Shown: positions 22,510 to 51,603 of the stretch, one piece after another
Layout of the letters: each line of letters starts with the position of its first letter
How positions within the stretch are numbered: position 1 is the stretch's first letter
NCBI RefSeq assembly: GCF_023343835.1
Contig: NC_064449.1
Coordinates: 2,641,778 to 2,705,777, forward strand
From: Lagopus muta
Lineage: Eukaryota > Chordata > Aves > Galliformes > Phasianidae
Direction: 5' to 3'
Length of the DNA: 64,000 nucleotides
Position numbers and translations under genes: made by a program
The notes under the pieces: model-generated
Database searches by the model: none
Seen by the model: the letters and a program-made list of their open reading frames with translations, nothing else
What the model was told of the DNA's origin: nothing

Positions 22510-22756
22510 ATGGCAGAGACCACGCTGAGCTCCACATTCCCCATCCTTGTGAAGTGTTTCTTAGGAAAAACTGTTTCTGTGCCAGTCTCTTTGGACGACA
22601 CGGTGCTGGACCTACAGACGAAGCTATTTGCACTGGATAGCTGTTTTAATCCTTCTGAGTCAATACTGATTCATGATGGCCAGAAGTTATCGAACGAACG
22701 AACTCTCAGACATTACAACATCACCTCCAACAGCATTGTACACCACGTTCTTAGGT
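22510..22756 (+). other. UBL exon, copy 3
   Basis: 82 residues, ubiquitin-like. Between about 22,644 and 22,682 it is identical to copy 1 ([12 protein letters not shown]) rather than copy 2, while the start ([17 protein letters not shown]) follows copy 2: a mosaic exon. Ubiquitin Ile44 and Val70 positions are kept; the 48-49 pair is Gln-Lys. Confidence 0.87.
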
Positions 22757-25700
22757 GTAAGTACCAGGCCAGAGGAGGGGAGTGGCATGGGAGCAGGCTG
22801 GCCTCTGGCTGCCAAGGGAAAGGGGCAAGAGGACCATCAGGCATGGAGCCCTGTGCCTTGGGAGGGAAGAACTGGGAGGAGAGGGCAGAAAGGAAAATGG
22901 ATGTAGGGCAATGCTTCCCCTGATGTGACCGGGCTCCTGAGCTCTCCTCTGCTTTGTGTTGCTGTTGCAGTGCGAGGCGGTGATTCAGCTCCCTTAAAGG
23001 GCAAGGAAGATGTCTCAGGTAAGATCACAGTCCTCACTGGCACTCTTGTGATGGGAGGGGATCTGCATGGGTGGCGAGTGAGTGTCCACTTCATGCACGG
23101 AAGCTGTGGTAAATCTGGGAGCATGCGGTGGTGCGCCAGGGGACTGTGCAGCCAATGAGATAGGGAAGAGTGGGTGAAGGTAGGATGGCTGCAATTTGGT
23201 TGGAAAAGACCTGTTGGATCAAGTCCAACCATCCACCTAACACTACCAATCCACCTTTAAACACAGGTGATCAAGAACCAGAGGTGCAACAACAGGGTGG
23301 TTGTTTACCTGGAATTGCCTCAAGGATAGAAATGCAGAGTGGTTCAGCAGGTGGCTCTTCGATTATAGAAATGAAGACCAGTCTGTCAGGCATCACCTCA
23401 ACAGGTGCAGAGGTAAGGTCTGGTGGGACGCCTGAGGCCTGGGACAGAGGGAGGAGTGTGACAGGGCTGGTCCCCAGGTAGGGCTGGGCACCTTGAACCC
23501 ACAGCCATCTCCGCAGGATCTGTGCTGCTGCTGGGCTTGCCTGTGGTGCATCCAGGAGGCCTCTCCTCATGCCTTCTTTGCCTCAGTCTTTAATAGTAAG
23601 ACTTGTTACTCCCTGTGCACACAGTTCCTTGCACTGGTAGATAGAGATGGGGAGCAGAGTAGGCCCTACATAATCCACAATGAGATGGTTTTGGACCTGC
23701 TCCAAAAGCTGGATGCTCACAAGTCCATGTGGCTAGATGGATTGCACCCTGCAGTGCTGAAGCAGTTGGTGGATGTGGTTGCCAAGCCACTCTCCATCCT
23801 TTAGTAGTCCTGGCTAACTGGAAATGTCCCGGCAAACTGGAGACTAACAAATGTGACGTCCATTTTCAGAAAGGGCCAAAGATGATCCTGGCAGTTTCAG
23901 ACCTATCAGTCTCACCTCGGTGCTGGGGAAGGTTATGGAACGGATAATCTTGGGAGCCATTATGGACCAGTTAAAGGTCAACCAGGGGATCAGGTCCAGT
24001 CAGCATGGGTTTACTAATGGTAGATCCAGTTTGACAAACCTGATTTCATTCTATGACAAGCTGACCCGCTTAGTGGATGAATGTAAGGCTGTCAATGTGG
24101 TCTACCTGGACTTCAGTAAAGCCTTTGACACTGTCCCCTACAGCATTCTTATGGAGAAGCTGGCTGCTCACAGTTTGGATGGGTGTACACTCTGGCTGGA
24201 TGGCGGGGCCCAAAGAGTTGTGGTCAATGGACTTAAATCCAGTTGGTGGCCAGTCACAAGCAGTGTCCTCCAGGGCTTGGTACTGGCGCTGCTTCTATTT
24301 AACATCTTTATTAACGATCTTGATGAGGGGATTGAGTACACCCTCAGTAAGTTGGGAGGGAGTGCTGATCTGCCAGAGGGGAGAAAGGCAGTACAGAGGG
24401 ATCTGGATAGACTTGATTGATGGGCCAAGGTAAACTGTATGAGTTTCAATAGGGCCAAGTGCTGAGTCCTGAATTTTGGTCACAATAACCCCAGGCAACC
24501 CTACAGGCTTGGGGAGGAGTGGCTCAAAAGCTGCCTGACAGAAAGGAACGTTGGTATAGTGATAGACAGTTGGCTGAATATGAGCCAGCAGGTGGCCAAT
24601 AAGGCCAATGGCATCCTGGCTTGGATCAAGAATGATGTGGTGAGCAGGACTAGGGAAGTAATCCTGGTACTTGGCATTGTACTTGGCATTGGTGAGGCCT
24701 CACTTCTAGTACTGTGTTCAGTTTTGGGCACCTCAATACAAAAAGGACATTGAGCAGGTCCAAAAAAGGGCAGTAAGGCTTGTGAAGGGCTTTGAGAACA
24801 TGTCCTACAAGGAGAGACTGAAGAAAATGGGGCTGTTCAGTCTCAGGAAGAGGAGGCTGAGGGGAGACTCTTCCAATATCTGAAAGGTGATTAAAGCAAG
24901 GGTTGGTCTCTTCTCACTGGTGACAAGTGACAGGACGAGGGGAAATGGCCTCATGTTGTACCAGGGGAAGTTTAGGTTGCATATCAGGAAAAACTTCTTT
25001 ACAGAAAGTGTTGTTATGCACTGGAATAGGCTCCTGAGGGAGGTGGTTGAGTCACCATTCCTGAATGAGTTTAAAAAACATTTGGATGTGGTGCTCAGGG
25101 ACATAATTAAGCAGAGGGTTGTTAGAGTTAGGGTAGTACAGTTTGGTTGCAGTTGGACTTGATGATCTTTGAGATCTTTTCCAACCTCAGCAATTATATG
25201 ATTCTATGATTCTATGCCCCTGGCAAGCAAGCACATCTCAGTGGAAAAATATGGCTTGGGAGTGCTCTTCCTGTGTTCCTCTTTTCCAGGGAATCCAGAA
25301 ATGGCCACAGTCAGATGTCCCAGCAGAGGAGAGAAGCTGTCTCTGTGTGAGGCAGGTAAGGGTCCTTGCCTACAGCTCTGCTCTGCACTGGCCTTACTGG
25401 TCGTCACAGGACACAGCAGGCAGACCTCAGCTCCCACCTGTACCTTCAGGACCTGTTGTTCACAGCAATTCTTTGCACTCCAGAAGAGTCCATTATCCTT
25501 GCTGCACTAACTCAGCATGCATTGATTTGTTTTGCATTAGTGGAAAGGCTCTTTTCCACACACTTACATCCCAAATTTCATCTAAACATTTCCCCTAAAC
25601 CTTTCATCTGTCTGTATCCACTGTTTTCTCTTTGCTGAAGCAAGTCGGCAGCCAATAATTTCTCTCCCAGGAAACATAAACTTTACTATGCAGAATTTCC

Positions 25701-28700
25701 ATGCCCAAAATAAATCCCCAAAATCAGTGTGTGAAACTTCTAGAATGGGGCTGCAGGTATTGCTCTGCACGTTTGACCATTATCTTTCCTGCTGATGTAT
25801 CAGGGACACATGCACTAAGTGGTGCCTTCCCCATGCCAGCGTGCATAACTGTTCAGACCACCTTCCTGTGCCAGCATGCATTGTGCTTCACTGCAGCTCT
25901 CAGCACGCCTCCTGCAAGCAGCATCCAATGCACAACACCCCATTCAGCTCCAAATCGGTCGCTCTTTTGTTGCAGGAATTTCAAGAAGTGAGGCCGGAGA
26001 TAGATCCATACATTTTGGAGGAACAGAACGTATACAAGTAAGAGCTCCTAGGAGAAGTGGGAACACTTTCCAAAAGCCCTCATCACACATGGCGTGAGCC
26101 TGCCTTCTCTCCCACTTGCAGAGCTTGTCTCCCTGGACCAGGCATCTTCCAGTGCTCTAAGACGGGCCTTGCCTTCGAGGTGGAGTCAGCAGCCAGCATC
26201 GTGTACAGATATGCCTCCTGGAGCACGCATCTGAAAGAGGCTGACCAGAATGTGTGGGTACCTGCTGGGCCTCTTTTCAACATCTGGGCGCTACCTGGAA
26301 CCGTGCGAGCTGTGTATCTCCCCCACTTCATCTGCCTGTCAGGTACGGAGCCATGGGACCTGCTCCAGGCACAGCCCCCTGCCGCTCAGGCACCTGGGTT
26401 CTCCCAGGCTGCTTTCCCTCAGCCTCCAGTAGGGATACGCTCAGGACCTGCTCACACAGGTGGGCACAGAACAGAAGCTCATCAAAACATCTTCATGGGA
26501 CACCCTTCAGACTCAGCCAACTTTTTCTTCCCTTCAGAGGTAGCCTGTGCTCTCTTGTATTCTTCCACCTTGCTTTGCCATCCTCCATCCTTTTCTCATG
26601 TTTTATTAAACCTTCACAGTGCTCTCTTTCCCACCACCTGCTCTGCACTCACACCACTGCATTCTCCTTCCCTCTTCTCGCAGTGGCTGTGGTGACCCAC
26701 AAGGTTCTGCCCCAGATCCACAGCAGTCCCAAGCTGCTACCTCAAATTTGCAGTTTTCTGAGACCTTAGGAAGACTACCAAAGGCCGGTAGCACCCTGCT
26801 GGAACCCTATAAATCCCAGAATATTTAGCACCCCTAAAGCAGAGCATGTCATTTTGTATTGGTTTGTTTTTCCTTTTTTTCTAATAAATCCTCAAAGAGA
26901 AAGAGGTAACCTGGTAGGGTGCAAGGAAGACAAAGCAGAACCTTGTTGCCTTTGCTGTCTCTTTCAGATGTAGACATCAGTGGGTGCTCGATTGCCCATT
27001 TTGAATTCCAGAAGATGACCATACAGCAACCAACAGAAGTGATGGCCTTCTCCGCTGTCCTGGAGAATCCCAGCTTCTCTCTTCTTGGAGTGGTTTGGAG
27101 AAAGTTACGTTCAGCCATTTCTCTCCCTATGCACTCCTTAGTGCTGATCTTCCAGCAGCTCTCCGCTGCAAATACAACCCTGCATCTCTACCTGATCCCA
27201 GATGACAGCTCTGTGAAGGAGGTAAGGTGGAGGGAGCTTGACCAGTTCTGGGGATGGCATCTGGGGTGGCTGGAGTTTCAGGGAATGGATTTGTTAAACA
27301 GAGAGCCCTCTCAGTTTTGTTCTGGTGTTTCCTGCCTCTAGGAGTCTCTCTGTTTTTGGCTGGGACAGCATATCCCAGCATGAGCAAAGACATGGCGCAG
27401 GATGCTCTGCGACGTGGAGCAGAGCACATGTCAGACATGTGGCTGCTGCCATGCACAGTAATAGGTGGCTGCATAGCAGATGCTCTCCTGTTGTCTGCAG
27501 CCCTTACCCTCTGATAGCACTGCCTCCAATGCACGTTCAGGGCTCTGTTCTGACAGGTTGGTCTCTTCTCTTCTTGACTTTCCAAGGTCAGTGAGAGCTA
27601 CCTCCAGATTACAGCTTTTTTTTTTTCAACTCTCAAAAGTGATCCTTGATGTTTACAGGCCATTGAAAGACAAGAGACAAGCTGGAACTCAAAGCTTATT
27701 CCCAAGCCTCCTCCATTCAGCCCTCTGTTCTTTGGCAACAGATACCAGGTGTCCAGTAACACTCAAGTGAAGATTACACCTGAAGTAAGTGGGACAGTTT
27801 CCTTTTTTATTATTACATTTTTGAGTGAAACAGAAAATACCATAGCTTCTCTGGGCCTGCAGTTCAGCATAGTCATCTTTTCCCCATTATCTAATCAGAA
27901 TTTCAGACTTGTCTCAGCCTCTGCACGTTTCCTCATCTCATCACTGTACACTTCCAAGAGGTTCCATCTTTTCTTTAATCCCCCTTTACACTTTAGAAAG
28001 CAGTGATTAGTTCTTCCTTTTTCCGTTTCTTCTCCGAGACAAACAAACCCTCTCCCTTTTCTGCTGCTTGAACATCATGTTCTCCAAACTGCAGTGGTGG
28101 TGCAACACTCAGAGAACATAAAAATGGTGGTAAAATCTCTACTCTTTAAGGCTTTCAGTATTCCGTTAGACCAAGGCTGAGCCCCCGATTAGGGTTGGCA
28201 ATGCAGTCCTTCTGTGAAAGACAACAAATGAGACACTCCAGAGTTCCATGCCTCTCACACTTTTTTCTTTGTTTCTGTGTGGCCTGGAAACATGAGATGA
28301 TGTTTGTAAATTCACAGCTCCACAGCGTGACATCCAACTTCCTTTTTATCTTTACAGCCACACTTGCCATTTTGCTACAAGAGTCCAGAGGACCAACAGC
28401 TCTTTGTTGAGATCTACATCAGGAAAATGGCTGAGGAAGTGGAATTCTTTATCACAGATGGACAGAATGACACCGAGGTCTGGAGGGCATCGCTGAGGTC
28501 AGGTAGGATCAGATGCATCTGTAAGGGGGATTGAGATGATGGCTCACTGAGCTGCACTTCTCGTGACAGCAAAAAGAGAAGCTCAGATACTCTGAGTGCA
28601 GGGTATGGAATTGTGCCTTGGGATTCCCTCTCTGTTAGGCTAATTCTGCACCCCTAAACTAACACCTGCAAATGTACACAACACTGCACCCTGCTTAGCT

Positions 28701-29842
28701 GAGTTCTTAACAGATGGGCAAGGAATACTGTAAGCAGGAATTAATGGCTAATGGGTCCATGGAACATCAGGTATCTCAGTAAGGCTTCTAGAAAGAGTCT
28801 CCATTTCTGTGATGGTGTATTTCATAAGCTCCCTCCTTTCTCTTTCAGGTGATATTAGTCATTCTAGAAACGAATCCAAAAAGCTTTCAGGTCAGTACGG
28901 GTTTTCAGAGCTACAGTTATTGAGTCTGAATATTTCTTTGGGGATTTCAATCTTCTGGCTTAAAGCAGATAACCAACCACCTTTTTCCCATACTTGTGAC
29001 TCTTTCAAGACAAAAAAACTTTAAAACCTTTATTCCCTCACTGCTGCCTGCATGCTCTCTAACCTGGCATAGTGTTGAGGACCCTCCAAACGGTTTTGCT
29101 TTCTCTGTGATCAGACATACTCTTTCTATAGAGAATGAGCTACAGCTAGTACAGTTCACAGCCCAGAAATATTTCATGGGACTTTCAAAAGCTGGTGGAG
29201 TTGGAGCATCTCATACCTTATCACAAAGCCAGTGCTTCCCTCTTCCTTCAAATACCGTAGGATCATGGAAGGGACGGTCCCTGGGCTGTCACCAACCTGA
29301 CCTCCCTCAGCTCGGGCCCTGTCCTTGCCTTGGCTCCAATGCTTCCACCGCTGATGAGGGAGCTTTCTTCTGGTGGCTCAGCCTCCTGGCCAGAGAGCAG
29401 CACTGCTGGGGCACTGGAGGGAATGGGAGCACGTGGCTGTGGGACAGAGCAAAGGGCCCCTGGGTGTGTTGGCTAGGATGCAGAATACCACAGCAGGAAC
29501 CAACCTGCCTTGTCACATGCAGCACAGTAACACAAGCTTTGATATCTGCTAGGTGCAGCCTTCCTGAAGAAGCACAAGACAGAGCTTTGTTCCAGGATGG
29601 GGCAGCTCTCCTCCATTCTGCTAAATTTAAGTGTTGAAGATGTAATCAACAGTGAAGAAGAAGAGGAGGTGCAAGCTCAAAATACAAAACAAAAGAAGAA
29701 TCAATTTCTGCTGGACCTAGTTGAGAAAAAAGGGCTCAAGGCCCAAGAGAAGCTCTTTCAGATCCTCCAGAAAAAAGACCCATTCCTTGTTGAAGACCTG
29801 CAGAAGGCTAAGACAGAGGACATTGACAGATTAAGGAAGTGA
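22510..29842 (+). CDS. UBL-FIIND-CARD sensor-like gene, copy 3
   Basis: Exons: 22510-22756, 22971-23018, 23267-23412, 25290-25355, 25976-26037, 26122-26342, 26968-27221, 27659-27784, 28358-28502, 28849-28890, 29553-29842; 548 residues with no internal stop. Same order as copy 2: UBL with LRLRGG, repeat linker, ZU5 with His and S-F-S, UPA, CARD. The residue after LRLRGG is Asp instead of Gly. The protein ends 10 residues later than copies 1 and 2 (tail [13 protein letters not shown]), and the AATAAA found behind the other copies is absent, so its 3' end is not located. It lies immediately upstream of POLE in the same orientation. Confidence 0.85.
22971..23018 (+). other. Diglycine (LRGG) mini-exon, copy 3
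   Basis: 48-nt exon with intact acceptor and donor. It completes LRLRGG and continues Asp-Ser-Ala-Pro-Leu-Lys-Gly-Lys. One base change relative to copy 2 (ggt to gat) replaces the first residue after the diglycine. Confidence 0.85.
23569..25216 (+). mobile_element. 5'-truncated CR1 LINE in copy 3 intron
   Basis: Same insertion site, same 5' truncation point and same missing FADD box as the element at 13,805, so it is the same insertion duplicated. It carries private small differences, such as an inserted ggtacttggcattgt block near 24,665 and a tagtag in place of the earlier ggtaat. Confidence 0.92.
26684..26888 (+). other. Alternative 3' terminal exon with poly(A) signal, copy 3
   Basis: Same structure as in copy 2: acceptor ctcttctcgcag, 27 in-frame codons, a TAG at 26,767-26,769, no donor, AATAAA at 26,883-26,888. 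Confidence 0.5.
26968..27221 (+). other. FIIND autoproteolysis exon, copy 3
   Basis: Ser-Phe-Ser at 27,072-27,080 and the upstream His are both intact, with the 27-residue spacing. Confidence 0.92.
29553..29842 (+). other. CARD exon with longer tail, copy 3
   Basis: 95 residues. CARD helices are as in the other copies, but the last helix continues as [16 protein letters not shown] before TGA. Copies 1 and 2 diverge after EDL through a replacement/insertion that brings in an early TAA. Confidence 0.82.
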
Positions 29843-30430
29843 CAGGAGAGTCAGGCAAAAGGAGAGATTTGTCTGTGCGTGAATCCTGACCTTTCCATGC
29901 AAAATCCATGATACAAAGCAATGCCTAAGCCTTCTGAGCCACCAACTGCCAGGCCTGCTTCCCTTACCTGATGTGCTCACTACAAGAGGACTCGATCACC
30001 ACTGAGGAGCTGCTGGAACGAGAAACCTTGACTCCTAATCCAGTGCCCATGTTGTGAAGCCATCTGCCTTCTGAGAACACAGGGCCTCTGCAGGGTCTCC
30101 AGATGCTCCAGGCAGCTGCTGGTCGAGGAGCTCTCTTCACAACAGGAACCTCACAGAGTCACAGAATTGTAGGGGTTGAAAGGAACCTCTGGAAATCCCC
30201 CAGTCCAACACTGCTTAGAGCAGCTTCCTTACAGAACGTTACACAGGAAAGTGTTCAGGCAGCGTTTGAATATCTCTGCAGAACGAGACTTTACAGCCTC
30301 TCTGGGCAACTTGTTCCACTGCTCTGTCAACCACAGTGAGTGATTCTATGATTCTGTGAAGTCCAACCATCAACCTGAGCAGTGTTTGTAACTAATTTTT
30401 TTATTACACAATATTCCTCATAGCGTGTCT
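29843..30430 (+). other. 3' flank of copy 3 with inverted CR1 fragment
   Basis: Homologous to the 3' UTRs of copies 1 and 2, including the inverted CR1 (about 30,150-30,360), but the sequence after the CR1 differs and lacks their AATAAA. No gene is seen. Confidence 0.5.
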
Positions 30431-30799
30431 GTGCCTTTTCCTTCAACATTTCTCAGCGTACGCTATCAGAAGAATCCTGCACTTGTAGAGGACCACCTTC
30501 AGTACCTTCCGTGAGAATCAATTTATGGAACTTCATGTGTTCCAATTTGTGCCCGCTGCCCCTTGTCTTGTCAGTAGGCACCTGCAAATACAGCCTGGCC
30601 CCGTCCACTTGACCCTCACCGTTTAGATATCAATAAGCATTGCTCAGATCCCCTCTCCAGGTGGTGTGCAGGGAGCTGAGGGGCAGCACAGGGAGGGCAG
30701 GCAGCTGGGCAGCCGAGGGCGTGCATCTCCGCAGACCGGGTGCGCAGGGGGGTTGCGCTCCAAGCACAACAGCGGAGCAGCTGCAGGATGTGGCGGGGC

Positions 30800-31288
30800 G
30801 GGTGCACCGTGCGGCTTCGCTCTCAACGCCGCCACATACAGGCACTGCGCTGCCCGAACGCTACGCTACACATCAGGCTCCGGAAAGGGAAACCTAAAGC
30901 CGCGCACACAGCCCGGGAGGAACGGAGTGACCAACCCTACGACGTCCGTGCTGCCCGACCCAGCCGGGACTGTCACTTCCGGGAGCCTCCCCTACCATTT
31001 CCGGCAACTTGCGCATCCACTTCCGGGGATCTGCACTTCTCACTTCCGGGGGACAGCCACCTCTGCGCAGGCGCCTTAATTATCGCCCGCTCGGCGGTGT
31101 GGCCTGGAGACCGAGATGTGCGCGTCATGTGTGGGGCGGGGCTTCAGGTCCGTGCGCCCGGGATTGGCGGGAGGTGTGGACGAAGGGGCTGCGACGTTCT
31201 CTGATTGGTTCTTTCGCCGAGGGGCGGAGCCTGTAACTGGCGGGATCTGAGCGCAGCGCGCGAAATCCCTTCTGCAGCGGCTGCGGGG
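30800..31288 (+). promoter_or_regulatory. POLE promoter
   Basis: CpG-rich and TATA-less. Four ETS-type sites (cacttccggg, catttccggc, cacttccggg, cacttccggg) lie between about 30,973 and 31,050. GC boxes are at about 31,132 and 31,220, and two inverted CCAAT boxes at 31,163 and 31,204 suggest NF-Y. This is typical of a housekeeping replication gene. Degenerate copies precede sensor copies 2 and 3. Confidence 0.75.
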
Positions 31289-50539
<19,251 letters not shown>

Positions 50540-51481
50540 GGCTGCACCTGCATCCTGCATTGGTTAGGAACTGCTGGGCGCTGCACCAACAGGGGAGGAG
50601 CTGTGCTTCCTGCAGCCAGCCCAGCACGGGGCCAGGGTGTGTGGGAGTTGTGCTCCATAGGGATCTTGTGCTCAGGGTGGATGTTAGTGCTGGAGGTGTG
50701 ACCCTGTGTGCCAGCCCAGTGTGTTTTTAATGTAAAATATGTATAAATAAATGTTTTGTTTAAAGCACGCCTGGTTCTTGCAGAGGGGCAGCAGGGCAGC
50801 TCCTGGCTGTGCAGGAAGGAGCAGGGAGCTGCCTCTGTTTGCTCCTGGGCTGCAAGCAGTGAAGGCTGTGCCCCTCATTTCCAAATGAACCGGGCTGGAG
50901 GGGCAGCAGAGCCAGCCCCTAATGCGATTGCTGCTTTGTGCAATTGAGTTAGTGTCTGGCTCAGCCCATACTGCTGGTAACTGCGTCCCAGAGGGCTGCA
51001 GCCGGGGCTGGGCAGTGCCTCCCTGGGGCTCAGCCTGAGCACAGTGTGTTGCAGTCACTGCTGTCCTACAGCACAGCCCTGGAGCAGCAGCATGGGGTCC
51101 TCCACCCCAGCAGTGCACCCTACCCTGCTCTGGGGTGTTTCCCACAGCCCTTGAGGCTCTGTGTGCTGCAGCCCTCCCCTCACCCCCCACCCTGCTTTCT
51201 CCCCTGAGCCACTGTGGGAGGCTGTGCTGTAACACGAGAGCAGGAAAACAGTGGATTATGCTCAGAAATAATACCCCACTTGCTTACTGCCAGGCGCCAG
51301 CTGCACAGTGCTGTTGGGCTGGGGCCAGCAGCACTGTGGCTTTGCAGGCAGCCTCTGGGCAGGGTTTGTGCCTTGGTGGCAGCCCCAGAGCCCCTCAGCT
51401 CCCCTGGCTCTTCTCCCCCAAGCGCAGCAAGCAGTGGTTCTTGCATCCTTCCATTGACACAGGCGTGCTGAGCAGTGATGG
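50540..51481. other. POLE 3' UTR and POLE-P2RX2 intergenic region
   Basis: POLE poly(A) signal at 50,746-50,751. The remaining 730 bases separate the two convergent poly(A) signals; no conserved protein found. Confidence 0.6.
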
Positions 51482-51487
51482 TTTATT
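51482..51487 (-). terminator. P2RX2: P2RX2 poly(A) signal
   Basis: tttatt on the plus strand gives AATAAA on the minus strand, about 117 bases after the predicted stop. Confidence 0.6.
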
Positions 51488-51603
51488 GGCAGCAGTAGTG
51501 GGTGGCTGTAAGGTGCATTGTGCCCAGCCATGGGCACAGCTCTGTGTGGGAAATGTCAATTTGGGGATGGAGGGGAATGTTCTGGGGCTGCAGAGGAGCA
51601 TCT

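Larger units (their letters stand above)
3049..31280 (+). repeat. Three-unit tandem segmental duplication (sensor gene plus POLE-type promoter)
   Basis: Units start near 3,049, 11,643 and 21,404. Matching points are 8,597 bases apart between units 1 and 2 and 9,761 apart between units 2 and 3 at the left end. Most of the length difference is a CR1 insertion in units 2 and 3. Each unit contains one complete UBL-FIIND-CARD gene followed by a segment homologous to the POLE 5' flank. The right end of unit 3 is the real POLE promoter, so the ancestral order was probably sensor gene followed by POLE promoter, and the duplications copied both together. Identity is high, with long runs without mismatch, especially over the 3' half of units 1 and 2. 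Confidence 0.9.

Noticed and set aside
13805-25216. Endogenous retrovirus as source of the reverse transcriptase
   Set aside because: No LTRs, gag or env; motif sequence and the ATTCTATG 3' repeat are those of the CR1 LINE.
3049-31280. Full NLRP1-like gene with NACHT and LRR
   Set aside because: No P-loop, NACHT or leucine-rich repeat coding sequence is found in any unit; the architecture is closer to CARD8.
50684-51446. Additional P2RX2 C-terminal exon in minus-strand open frames
   Set aside because: The frames lie beyond a plausible poly(A) signal and show no P2X2 tail similarity; left as an open question.
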